DNA of 64,000 bases from Neocallimastix lanati (nom. inval.) (taxonomy: Eukaryota > Neocallimastigomycota > Neocallimastigomycetes > Neocallimastigales > Neocallimastigaceae), in NCBI GenBank assembly GCA_016946835.1, contig JACVTC010000152.1, positions 145,001 through 209,000 of the forward strand. The letters run 5' to 3'. The translations under genes and the position numbers were made by a program. Positions 1 to 11,527 of this stretch are shown piece after piece (position 1 is the stretch's first letter; the number at the start of each line of letters is the position of its first letter). The notes below the pieces were generated by a model that was not told where the DNA came from, made no database searches, and saw only the letters and a list, made by a program, of their open reading frames with translations.

Positions 1-1543
1 TTTCATTTAAAATTGATATCTCTTTTGGTACTCTTCCTAGTTCTTCATCATCAATCCAAAAGTCAGCTATTATTTTTGATTTTATTATATATTTAATAAC
101 TACTTTCTATATTATAATAATATATAATAATATATATTAATATTTTATATTAATAACTACTTTTATATATTATAACATATAAAATACTTAATATCTAATA
201 TATATAAATATATATAATATCTATTAAATAAATAAATAAATATATATATATATATATAAAAAAAAAATAGATATAAATTTATAAATATTATACTTCTTGA
301 CTTGGATCTGTTTTTCTATAACCCAATTTGACAACACCATAAGCTCCATCTCCAAGTTTATCAAGAATTTCAAATTCATCAATTGATTTTGGTTTAGTCC
401 ATTTATATACAGTTGGTTCCTCTACTTTCTGTTCAGACTTTTTTTCTAATTTTTCTTTTACTTCACTTGCAGATCCGCCTGAAACTGGGGAAGACGCATC
501 AACTTCTTCCATTTTTTTAATAAAATGATCAATTCTTTCTTGAATATCATGTTCTCTAAATTTATTATATCCATTTTGTTCCTCACTAGCTGAAACAGGT
601 TTAATTGATTTTGGTAAATTATTTTCACAATGATTTCTACAATACATAATCCATATAGCATACACAACATCGTCATTACAACCAGATGAATTTTTAGAAT
701 CTTCTGGTATAAATTTTCTCATTTTAATATTAACATTTATAGCTGATCCATCTTTATGATACATGACAACACCATTAGTTTTAACTTGAAATTCATTTAA
801 TGAATTTTTCAAATTTTTAATAGTCACACTAGCAGATTTAATACTATTATAACGATTATTATTGAATGAATTTAAATATAAATCCTTAAACTCATTAGAT
901 TTTGAATTTCCTGGTAATGCTGAAACAATAGGGAAATCATTTGCTTTCTTTTTACAATAAGAAGCTGAAAGAATACCACCATTATTTAAAAGACGTTGAT
1001 CTTCTTCATTCATATTATCAACAATACCCCAAAAATGAGGCATAATATCAATAATATCTTTATTTATAAGTTCTTCAGCTGAAAAACCTAAAAGATGCTT
1101 AATAAAAATTTGATTACACGTTTTAATAACACCATTACTATCAGAAACAATAATACCGGAAATATTTGGAATTGCTGTAATTCTAACATGATATTGATTA
1201 CAACTTTCATTTAAATTTGAAATTGAATTAAGTGATGAAGATACGGAATTAGATAAATTAGTTAATGATGAAATATTTTCATTACTTCCTTCCTCATTAT
1301 TTTCCTTAATTTGAACTTCATTAATGTTTATGCTAACTGGGAAATAGATATCATCTTTCGATTTACCACTAAAATTTTTCATTTTAATAATTGAATTAAT
1401 AATATTATTAGAATTGTTAACACCGGGAATTAAATCTTGAATTTTTAGTTTCATTTGTTTAATATCTTCAGAGTTGTAACCAAAAACCTCTTTACAACTC
1501 TTACTTAAATTTAAAATATTACCCTATAATACAAAATAATTAA

Positions 1544-1588
<45 letters not shown>

Positions 1589-1608
1589 ATTATTATTATT
1601 AATATTAA

Positions 1609-1645
<37 letters not shown>

Positions 1646-1735
1646 TAATTAATTAATTAATTAATTAATTAATTTGTATATATATTTACAGATATTAAAA
1701 ATTTATATTATATATATATAACATATAATAAATGT

Positions 1736-1791
<56 letters not shown>

Positions 1792-3356
1792 TACCATATC
1801 ATCAATTTCCATATCTACAACTTTATCTTTGACTTCTTCTAAAACCCAAATATAATAGAATGAATAATCATTTTCACTCTTAAATGTCTTTCTTTTTAAC
1901 CATATAGATACTGATTTTGTAAATTCATCATCTTTTTCATCATAATTTTGAACTCTAACCTACATTAATTATATAGAATTATTAATTAAATAAACATTAA
2001 AAAAAAAAAAAAAGAATTAAGAAAATAAAATGATTTTCTTTATAAAATTTTAAATACAATATTATAATATCATAAAACTTTAACATATATTTAATAAATT
2101 ATTTATTAGATTTAATCACCACTTGACCACAAATTAGAACTTTATCTCTTAAATATTTTTCAGAATCTGTTGCTTGAGTTGAATCTGATGTATTACTTTT
2201 TTTTGGTGATGTAAAAAAGAATGGGGAGTCAGGTATATCACCATGAGCTGATTTAAGATTAATACCATATTCTTTTGCTTGTTCTTGATCATCCTGAATA
2301 ACTTGAATAATACTATCCCTTTGATGTTTTAAATGTTTTATGGCAAAACTTTTTATGGATTTCATAAATCGATTAAAATTTTTATCATTCGTATTTTCAT
2401 TTGAATTATTATCATTTATATATTCATTATTCTTATTATTGTCATTGAATCCAAATAAAATTTCAATTACAGATTTTCCTACAATCTTTTCTTTACTATT
2501 GTTCTTAATCAGTCCGCAAAATATATCATTAATTGTTAGAATATTTAGTTTTCCATCTGTAGTAATGGTAGCTTGTGATTGTTCAGATATTCTTAGAGGT
2601 GAACGATAATTGCATATAGTTGGGGTTGCACCATAATTTTTACTATTTAAATTTTGAGTATTTAACTTCAAATTTGCTTTAGGACCCCCAATCATTTTCT
2701 TATTACCAATAGTGGATGTTGTCAAATTAGAAATGGAAGATTTGTTATTTTTGTTTTCAAGAAATTTTTCATTAGATGATTCTTCCTCTATTACCTGAAT
2801 ATCATTATTATCCATAGAAAGGGATGTAGAATTTAAATTATTAATAGCTTCTGGTACATTATATAATTTATGGTCTTGAATTTTATTATCTATATTTTCA
2901 TTAATATGACTAAATTTTGGTTTTGAATCTAATTGATCAGAGGTAGATACAAAATTACTAAGTGGTGAAAGTTTTTTTTTAATGCTCGCTGATTTTAATG
3001 ATGCTGTTAACATTCCATTATAATAATTATAATTCCTGTTATAAGTATCTAACCGAGAAGAAATTTTCTGATAATCACCACTATTTGATGAAAAACTAAA
3101 ACTATATAATGATTCATTTGAAAATTTAGATAATAAGTATGAATTATCTTTATTCTTTTTTTTTAATGATGAATCTGCTAAATTTAATAAACACTCTTCA
3201 TTTTCACGAATTCTATATAAACCAGTTGGTTGAAAATCCTCTATATTATATCCACTTAAATTACTATTTTAATTTGATAATTTGAAGGAAATAAAATAAA
3301 TTAATTTTTGATAATTTTTGAAAGAAATACAGTAAATTAATTATTTTATTGTATTA

Positions 3357-3387
<31 letters not shown>

Positions 3388-3423
3388 TTATACTGTTTAA
3401 TACCTATTATCGATTAAATGGTC

Positions 3424-3478
<55 letters not shown>

Positions 3479-3723
3479 CATATTATTATTATTTTTTTTA
3501 ATATATATATTAATGAAAATATTATTAAATTATTAATTATAATATTCATCATATTAATTAACATATAATTTTTATAAATTAATAAAATAAATTAATGTTA
3601 AATACACAATATAAATATTTTTCGAGGAAATTTTATTTTAAAATATTATATTACAAAATAATAATACTAATATTAACCTTCTTTTTTAATATAATCATTT
3701 GAATGATGTATCAAATTTGCCAT
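1..3723 (-). CDS. PAS-domain serine/threonine kinase (PSK/PASK-like), 3' end outside window
   Basis: Proposed exons in transcript order: 3723-3678, 3240-2120 (or 2123), 1959-1795, 1523-294, and 106-1, which runs off the left edge. All joins keep frame (first intron phase 1, later ones phase 0). PAS-like segments are visible in exon 2 (around QATITTDGKLNIL) and exon 4 (around SKSCKEVFGYN and IPNISGIIVSDSNGVI). The kinase domain begins at FEILDKLGDGAYGVVKLGY, a glycine-rich loop. The next exon starts KVVIKYIIKSKI, giving the ATP-binding lysine, and ends near a conserved glutamate-like VPKEISIL. In yeast and animals PAS kinases phosphorylate metabolic targets and link carbohydrate status to translation and glycogen; the same role here is inference. 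HRD, DFG and APE motifs lie outside the window. The first exon is the least certain: it was chosen because ATG, donor and the acceptor at 3242-3241 agree in phase. The exon 2 donor is a non-standard GTG and has two in-frame options. Confidence 0.85.
1546..1789. repeat. (TTA)n microsatellite followed by 50-nt poly(T) in a PAS kinase intron
   Basis: A (TTA)n tract with a TTAA-rich end (about 1546-1670) and a pure T run (about 1738-1789) fill the intron between 1524 and 1794. On the coding strand the long run is poly(A). It abuts the splice donor at 1794. Confidence 0.9.
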
Positions 3724-4419
3724 TTTCTTTTTTTATTTTACAATTTCATAAAATTACCTAAAAAGAAAATTATACTTGTTAAGATGATGAAGAACAATAA
3801 AAAAAAAAATAAATAAATAGAAAGAAAATAAATAATAAAGTATACTAAATATTTATTATTAATATAAATATTTATAGTAAATTAAATTTATAGTAATTAT
3901 AATTTATAATTTGGATTAATAAGCTTTATGGTAATTCTACTTTTAAAAAAAAAATTTTATATGCTTCATACTAAATATTAATGACTATAAATAAAAACTC
4001 AAATAATAATAATATTGCTTCTAAAAATAGTTGTTAAAAAGTAAAAATTGTAATTTTTGAATATTTAATAAAAAATAATATATAAATATATTCATAAAAA
4101 CCATTTTATAAAATATATCTTTTTATTTATTATTATATATTATATAATAAAAATGCATTTTATTGCTCTTGTAATAAAATCATTCACAAAGATGAAAATA
4201 AAACTTTTATAAAAATTTAATATTATTAAAAAAGTTTTAAACAATTTCACATTTTACATAATAAACACCATTACTATTATATTTAAATAAAAAACAAATA
4301 CTTTTAAAAAATATATAATAAAATAAATTTTATAAATAATGTTTAATTTTTAATTTATATTTATTTTAATTTTCACAATAAGTTGAAAATTATAAAACAT
4401 ATTTATAAATAATATTTTG

Positions 4420-4582
4420 TATTATGTCTACTGCATACCTATAACGTTGAATCTTTGAAAACAATGATTAACAACGCCTCAAACAGCAGTATTTTTAATT
4501 TTGCAAGCAGTTTTATTTATAATAAAAAAACTTAAATACTACAATGCAATTATCACATTTTCATATCGCGAAACTTGCGTAA
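4420..4582. repeat. Duplicated less AT-rich block, copy A (possible ncRNA or regulatory element)
   Basis: This 163-bp block begins at 'tattatgtctactgcat' and ends at 'cgcgaaacttgcgtaa'. It matches 5113-5278 with only a few differences, mostly in an A-run. It is clearly richer in G and C than its surroundings, has no ORF, and ends in a short hairpin (CGC-GAAACTT-GCG). The function is unknown. Confidence 0.75.
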
Positions 4583-5112
4583 TTCATATTATATTATTTA
4601 TAAATATGAATTAATATTTTCTATATTTAATAAATTGTATTTATATTAATCCATTATTTATATAAAAATCAAATAAATACAATCTTTAAACCATTTTAAA
4701 AAATATATCTTTATTATTTAGTATTATGTATATATTATTCACATAATATATCAAGATACATTTTTATTGTTCTTTTAATAAAAGTATTCACATAAATTCC
4801 AATATAACTATATTGAAATCTATGTGATTACTTTTAATTTACATTATTTTAAAAAAATTAAATATTAAAAAGTTTTAAACAATTTCAACATATTTTTAAA
4901 GAATAAATACAATTATATTTAATATTTAATATTAATATTTTTCCTTTAAAAAATACATAACAAATTTTAAAAATAATTTGTTTAAATTTTAATTAATTTT
5001 TATTTTAATTTTCATAAGTTGAAAATCGTAAAAAAAAAAATTTTTTTTTTTTAAAATAATTAAAATTTAAAATTAAATTTCTAATAGATAAAGATTTATA
5101 AATAATTTTTAG

Positions 5113-5278
5113 TATTATGTCTACTGCATACCTATAACGTTGAATCTTTGAAAATAACGATTAACAACGCCTCAAACAGCAGTATTTTTAATTTTGCAAG
5201 CAGTTTTATTTATAATAAAAAAAAAACTTAAATACTACAATGCAATTATCACATTTTCATATCGCGAAACTTGCGTAA
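5113..5278. repeat. Duplicated less AT-rich block, copy B
   Basis: Second copy of the block at 4420-4582, in the same orientation and 693 bp downstream. Visible differences are 'aaaacaatga' against 'aaaataacga' and two extra A's in the internal A-run. The flanks have diverged more than the block. Confidence 0.75.
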
Positions 5279-5871
5279 CTTATTTTACATTATTTATAAA
5301 TCATTTATTATTTTTTTTTAAAAATAGTAATTTTTAACTTACTACTTTTATTAGAATTTTTTTTTTCTACTTCTTTTTTTTTATTATTTCTTATCGTTAA
5401 ACTTTTTTAATAAATGAAACAAAAAAAAAGAAATCAATGAATATTATAAAAAAAAAAAAAAAATTAATATATAAATATTATTATATATGATTGGACACTA
5501 CTATCCAATAAAATTTAAAAATATTTTTACTATTACATTAACATTACATTACAATAAAATTAAAAAAGAATGATAATAAATAATTTTTATTATAATAATA
5601 TAAATAAATAATTTCAAAATTAAGGAAAATATTAAATTATAAATAATAAAAAAGTTCAATATATATAAAATAAATTGAATTAATAAAAATATATTATTTA
5701 AAATATTAATAATTATTTAAATAAAGTTTACCATTATTATATGTCTAAAGCATATAATAGGAAAATTTAAAACTAATAACTTTTTTTTTTTTTGTATTTA
5801 TAATGAAAAGTTAAAATAATATATATATATTTCTTATATCCCTAATATGCTTATATATTAATATATAAAAT

Positions 5872-6756
5872 ATGACAGAAGAAATAATAACTAATAAAAT
5901 AGAATTAAATAATAAAGATGATATTAGTATTAAATTGGATAATAAAAATGAAGGAAAAACTGTTACAATAGACGATAATGACAATAATATTAAAATATCA
6001 GAAAAAGACAAAATTCCTGATAGAAATAAGCATACATTAATCATTAATTCACAATTAAAATTAGTTGAAATAAAAACTCCAGCAGCTGGTTTTCTTTTTC
6101 GATTAATTAATGAAAATCGTTTCTCGATGAATGAGCAAATTCCTTATTTTCAAAGGATTCAAGGAATAAATGATGTTGTTGAATTTATAAATGACAAAAA
6201 TGTAGAGGTGAAAGAAACCGATTATGTATCCAATATTTTAAATTCAAAAAATCCCTATAAAGGGAGAACAAATAGTAATAATAGGAATAAAGAACCGGAA
6301 AATTTGGTTGAAAAAAATTTTTTATATTTTATTAATTACGAAAAAGTTCCAGTAGGTGTTATAGGTTTATCAAAAATTGATTGGTATAATCGAATTGGAG
6401 AATTACATTTCTGGACAGCAGAACGATTTCAAAAGAGAGGATTTATGGATCAAGCACTACCAAAAATGCTAGACTTTTTATTTTACAACATCAGATTAAA
6501 TAGAATTATAGTAAAAATAAGACCAACAAATAATCCTGGAAAAATGATATTAAAAAAATTTGGATTTGTTTTAGAAGGTATTGAGAGACAAAGTTTTTTC
6601 TATATACCTGATAATGATTTATCAAAAGATGGTGATGATACTAAATCAAAAATAGAAAGTATAAGACGTCATCGTAAAAACAGAACTGGAAGAGGAAATG
6701 AAGGAATATATTATGATCTCTGTGTATATAGTTTAATAAGTCGAGATTATGTATAA
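5872..6756 (+). CDS. GNAT family N-acetyltransferase (RimJ/RimL-like)
   Basis: Single-exon ORF of 294 residues. The first 60 or so residues are a charged, Asn/Lys/Asp-rich leader absent from bacterial RimJ/RimL. The acetyltransferase fold follows: a TPAAGFLFRLI start strand, a middle strand PVGVIGLSKID, then GELHFWTAERFQKRGFMDQA with the Q-x-x-G-x-type acetyl-CoA pyrophosphate loop near residues 185-196. Next come the family-typical NNPGKMILKKFGFVLEG and a C-terminal YYDLCVYSLI strand. An Asn/Lys-rich insert (about residues 125-148) precedes the strand FLYFINYEKVPVG. RimJ/RimL relatives acetylate protein N-termini or small molecules; the substrate here cannot be told. The start is the first ATG, preceded by an AT-rich leader with upstream stops. 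Confidence 0.85.
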   Translation: MTEEIITNKIELNNKDDISIKLDNKNEGKTVTIDDNDNNIKISEKDKIPDRNKHTLIINSQLKLVEIKTPAAGFLFRLINENRFSMNEQIPYFQRIQGINDVVEFINDKNVEVKETDYVSNILNSKNPYKGRTNSNNRNKEPENLVEKNFLYFINYEKVPVGVIGLSKIDWYNRIGELHFWTAERFQKRGFMDQALPKMLDFLFYNIRLNRIIVKIRPTNNPGKMILKKFGFVLEGIERQSFFYIPDNDLSKDGDDTKSKIESIRRHRKNRTGRGNEGIYYDLCVYSLISRDYV

Positions 6757-6938
6757 TACATTATATAATGCATTACGATAATTATTTATTATTATGAATA
6801 ATAAATATAAAACTATTATAAATCATTTAATAAATTATTCATATCATATTATAATGATTATTATATGTTACCATTATATATATATATATATATCTTTTCT
6901 TTTTATTATTTTATTTCATTTCATTTTATTACATAATT

Positions 6939-6979
<41 letters not shown>

Positions 6980-7202
6980 TGAAAAATTAAAATAATATAG
7001 ATTGTTAATATATTTAAATATTACAACATTTAATTAATATGAAAAACAATTAAAAATTTTAATTATTTTCATTTTTTAACTATTTATATATTAAAATTCA
7101 AATTAATTTATATTTATTATAAGATAATTTTATTATACTATTATTACTTATATATTTAATTAATAAAAGTCCTCATAAATAAAATACATTAAATAATGTA
7201 AT

Positions 7203-7233
<31 letters not shown>

Positions 7234-7492
7234 TATTATCATTTTTAAACATATAAAAATTTAAAAGAATTTTATTATTTTTTTTTTTTTTTGGTAGAAG
7301 CTTTTATTTTATTATTTTAAATTCTATTATCATTTAAAATTTTTATTAATAAAAGTCATCATAAATAAAATACATAAAATAATTTAAATAAATTTAAGTA
7401 AAATTATTTCTGTATTTGCATTAAAATCTATTTTTGCTATTATATCTATTTTTATTCATTGTAATAATATATTTACTATTACTATTATTAAT

Positions 7493-7590
7493 TATTTATT
7501 ATTTATTATTTATTATTAATTATTTATTATTTATTATTTATTATTTATTATTTATTATTTATTATTTATTATTTATTATTTATTATTAAT
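7493..7590. repeat. (TTATTTA)n heptanucleotide microsatellite
   Basis: Iterated 'attattt' units with occasional 'attaatt' variants, in intergenic DNA. Confidence 0.85.
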
Positions 7591-8572
7591 TATCATTTAT
7601 TATATAATTATCATTAATGCATAAATTAAAAAATTATCATTTTCTAAATATTTATTAATATAACTAATTATAATTTTTTTATTTTTTAATATTTATATGT
7701 AGTTATATATAAACATTTTTTCATCTTTTAATTATAATTACAAGGAAAAAACCAAAAACCATTATTTCAGAAAAATCATGACAATTAATTCATTTATGTT
7801 TAATTGAAAAATTGTTATTTTTTTAAAAATAAAATATATATATAATATTATAATTTTATAATTCTAACTAATAAATAAATAATGGATTATCCATAGATAG
7901 TTACTAATAAAATAATTTTATTACCAAAAATGGAAAAGAAAAAAGTTTAATAATTTATAGAAACAGTAAATCCTAAAACTTTAAATATTTAAACTATATT
8001 TTTTGTTTATTATATCACCTTTATATAATCTATATATCTCTACAATAATTGTATTTTATATCATATAAATTCATGAAAAACTAATTTTCATTAAATTTTT
8101 TTATAAAAGGATAAAAACGACTTATTAATTAGAAAAAAATGTAGTAATTTTTTTTAGAATAAAAAATAAACAGTTTTATATTTTATATATTGAATGATGT
8201 AATTTTCATAATATGTAACAGAAAATTGATTCCTTAAAAAAATTTTTTCTCTTAAAAAAGATATATAATATTAATAATTAATAAAAATTTTAATACCAAT
8301 AACATTATTTAATAAGCACATTAATACTTAAATAAGTACATTTTTCAGGATGATATTTTTTTAAATAGAACACTAAAAATTTATAATTAAAATATATATA
8401 CTTTTGTTTTATTCCTTTTTTTTTTTTTTTTTTTGTTTTATACCTTCTTAATATCAAATTAATATTTACTCATTTATTTACTTATTTACTTATTATTTAA
8501 TTACCATTTATTTGTTTATTTATTTACTTATTTATTTATCATTTATATCAAGAAAATATTATAAATTAATCA

Positions 8573-8716
8573 TAAAAAGATATATATTACTATAGTTTTT
8601 AATAAGAAATAAATTTTATTTAAAAAGATATATTATTATAGAATTAAATTTATTTCATATTAAAAACTATAGTAATATATATCTTTTTAAATTAAATTTA
8701 TTTCTTATTAAAAACT
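8573..8716. repeat. Inverted repeat with a third partial arm
   Basis: The left arm 8573-8614 (42 nt) is the reverse complement of the right arm 8648-8689 with one mismatch. The loop is about 33 nt. A further partial arm copy lies at about 8696-8716 and matches the left arm exactly over roughly 20 nt. No ORF is present. It could be a hairpin, a MITE-like remnant or a local duplication. Confidence 0.7.
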
Positions 8717-11527
8717 AAATTTTTATGTATATATATTTATTGCTTTAAAAATAAAACTTTGATTAATTTTTATATTTAAATTATATCTATCACTATTTAT
8801 TGCATATTATTTTTAATCTTTCCTAATATCTATTTTTTTAATTTCATTTAAAAAAGTTACCATAGTACTCTATTTTACATAGTAAACCAAAAAAAAAAAA
8901 AAAAAAAATCAAATTCTCAATTTAATTAAAATTATAATATATAATATTTAAATGTTAAAATTATTAATAAATAATTAAGAAATTATATTTATTAATATAA
9001 CCATTTTTGAAATTTATTACTATTTTCATTATTCTTTGATTTTATAAATTTTTTTTTTATTTTTATTTTTTATTTTTTAGTAAATTATAAAGAATTATTA
9101 ATTTTAATTAATGATAAAAAAGGATAAATAACAAATTAATAAACTTTCAATTTTTAATAAAGTTATTATTAAAATAATGCTTAAGCTTTTAATCACATGT
9201 AATTATTAATGTTAATAATAAAAAATACTAATTAATAAATAATATAATAGTATAATAGTATAATAATAAACAACAAGTAATAGTAAAAATTATTTTTCAT
9301 ATTTTTATTATATCTTTTTATCACTTTTTTTAATATTACTTAATTTACTTTAATTTTTTATAGATATAATATTAATATTATATGATAATATATATTAAAT
9401 GTATGTTGTTTCAATTTCAATATATTATACAGTAATATTTATTTATATGCCTTTTTTATATTGACAAAATAATTGAAAAATAATCTAAATAAAATAAAAA
9501 AAAAATTATAATAATATAAAATTATATATCATCATTATTAAAACAAAAATTTTACCCTTGTTCTACAAATATACAATATATTTTATATTTTGTGATACAA
9601 TTTATATTAGAATAAAATGATAATAAATGTAAATTTTATATTTCTATAGTATAATATAAAAGATAGTTAGCCAATAATAATTCTTCATTTTTTTTTTGTG
9701 CAATGTTGAAGAATAAATTTCTAATTAAGATAATATATATTGCAATTAATTGTATTAAATATATTTATTAATAATTAAATAAAATAAAATTTTGATTTAT
9801 ATATATTGAATGAATAATACTAAATCATATTACATTATAATTCAAAAATATTGAAAAAAAAAATTTTTTTTCTATAATTATTATAATTGGTTTAATTTTT
9901 GATAATATTGATAATACTAATGCTTATTTTCTAGGTTAATATAAGCCTTTTTATTTTTATATTTTTACCCCAAGTTTAACATTACTAAAAAAAAAAAAAA
10001 TAGATAAATAGATCTTACCTTTTTTCTTATTTTAATAATTAATAATTTGATTTTTTTTATAAAGTTACAAGAACAACTTTACATCATAGATATATATATA
10101 ATAAAGTAAAAAAAATAAAAATAAAAAATTATTAATTATCTATTAAAAATATAAACATACATTCAAAAACATGAATATGCTCTATATTGATTATATATAT
10201 TGAAATTTTTAATCAAATTTATTAAATAAAAATAATATAAGATAAATTACATCATTTTATTTATTTTCAATAGATTAGTAATTAATAGTATTCAATTCTA
10301 TATATATTATTGGTATTAAAAAAAATTTTAAATACTTAAAATAATCATTCATTATCATTATTATTTATAATATCTTTATATAATTAAAAATTACTTTAAA
10401 ATTTTATTTATATCATATATTATAGAGAGAAGTTCGCCGTTTACCTATATTTTAATATATAAATACAAAATGGTAAAAATATTTTTAAACTTCATACTGT
10501 AGTATATTATTTAGAAAAAAAAATTTTTTTTATTATTCTTTAAGACTTATTATATTTAAAATTAAATATAAAACAATATATCTTTAATATATATTGTGTA
10601 ATACATTTAAATTTTAAAAAAATTTTTATATTAATTTTTACTATTATTAAAGTTTTAGTTTTTTTTTAATTCCTTTTTTTATTTCTATATAATATAATAT
10701 TTTAATTTTTATTTTTGTTATTTTTTTATTTTTCTATGTTTTTATATTATATAGAAACAAAAATATTTTAAATTTTTTTTTTTTTATTTTTACTACAAAT
10801 TTTCATAATTCATTAAAATATGTAAATTAAATAATTTTCCTAAAATTATAGTTTAAATTATAACAAATATCTAAATTTATCTTCTTTTTTCTTTTTTTCT
10901 TAAGAAATTTTATATATAAGCATTTTCAAATTAAAAATTTCTAAAGGCTTCACTATTTAAATATTCCCTAAATAATATTTAATTGTAAAAGATTTATTTT
11001 ATTAAATATATAATCAATTTTTTTTTAATTTAAAAACAAATATATAAGTAAACGTTTTTTATTGATTTAAGTTTTATAAATTTTATATTAAATTGCATAT
11101 AATAAAAATATTTGAAGAAATTTTAAATTTTTATTAAAAGACACTATAATATTTTTTATCACAAAAGTAAGTCAATATTTTTATATTTTTAATTTATTCT
11201 CTATTATACTAATAATATGATGTATATTTTTATTTACTTTATAAATAGATAAATAAGTAAATAAATATAAAAATTATATAAGTTAACATTTAATTATAAT
11301 ATCATAAAAATTATATAAATAAAAAAAAAATAGTAATATAAATATATGTTTAAAATTATTTAATTCTTTATTTTAATAAAACCGTAATTACATTGCTTAT
11401 TAATAATTTAAATAAAGCTATCGATCTTATAATATCAAATATCAGCATTATATTATAATTTCATTATTATATTTTATATATTTATATATATATTTTAAAA
11501 CTTAAACATCGATAGTGGTCAATAAAG

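Larger units (their letters stand above)
3724..5871. other. Intergenic region between divergent PAS kinase and GNAT genes
   Basis: No coding sequence is seen. The region carries a tandem duplication of about 690 bp. The two copies are alignable from about 4100-4600 and 4690-5290, and each ends in a less AT-rich block that is listed separately. Both copies share a 'ccatttta..aaaatatatct' start and an 'aaaaagttttaaacaatttca' middle. A GATTGG/CCAAT inverted pair lies at about 5489-5508, upstream of the GNAT start. Confidence 0.8.
6757..11527. other. 4.8-kb gene-free AT-rich intergenic region
   Basis: No supported coding sequence on either strand. The region holds A-runs at 6941-6976 and 7202-7229, a (TTATTTA)n tract at about 7493-7590, an inverted repeat at 8573-8716, and short T/A runs. 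The ORF at 6794-6982 is AT-rich read-through ending in the A-run. Near the RGS-gene start are two ATCGAT-centred sites (11418 and 11508). Confidence 0.8.

Noticed and set aside
3241-3263. Alternative acceptor at 3265-3264 for PAS kinase exon 2
   Set aside because: It is out of phase with the only good upstream exon (3723-3678); the acceptor at 3242-3241 fits.
4420-5278. U2 snRNA on the minus strand, because of GTAGTAT
   Set aside because: Only this 7-mer matches; the U2 5' stem, the rest of the branch-site region and an Sm site in the right place are missing.
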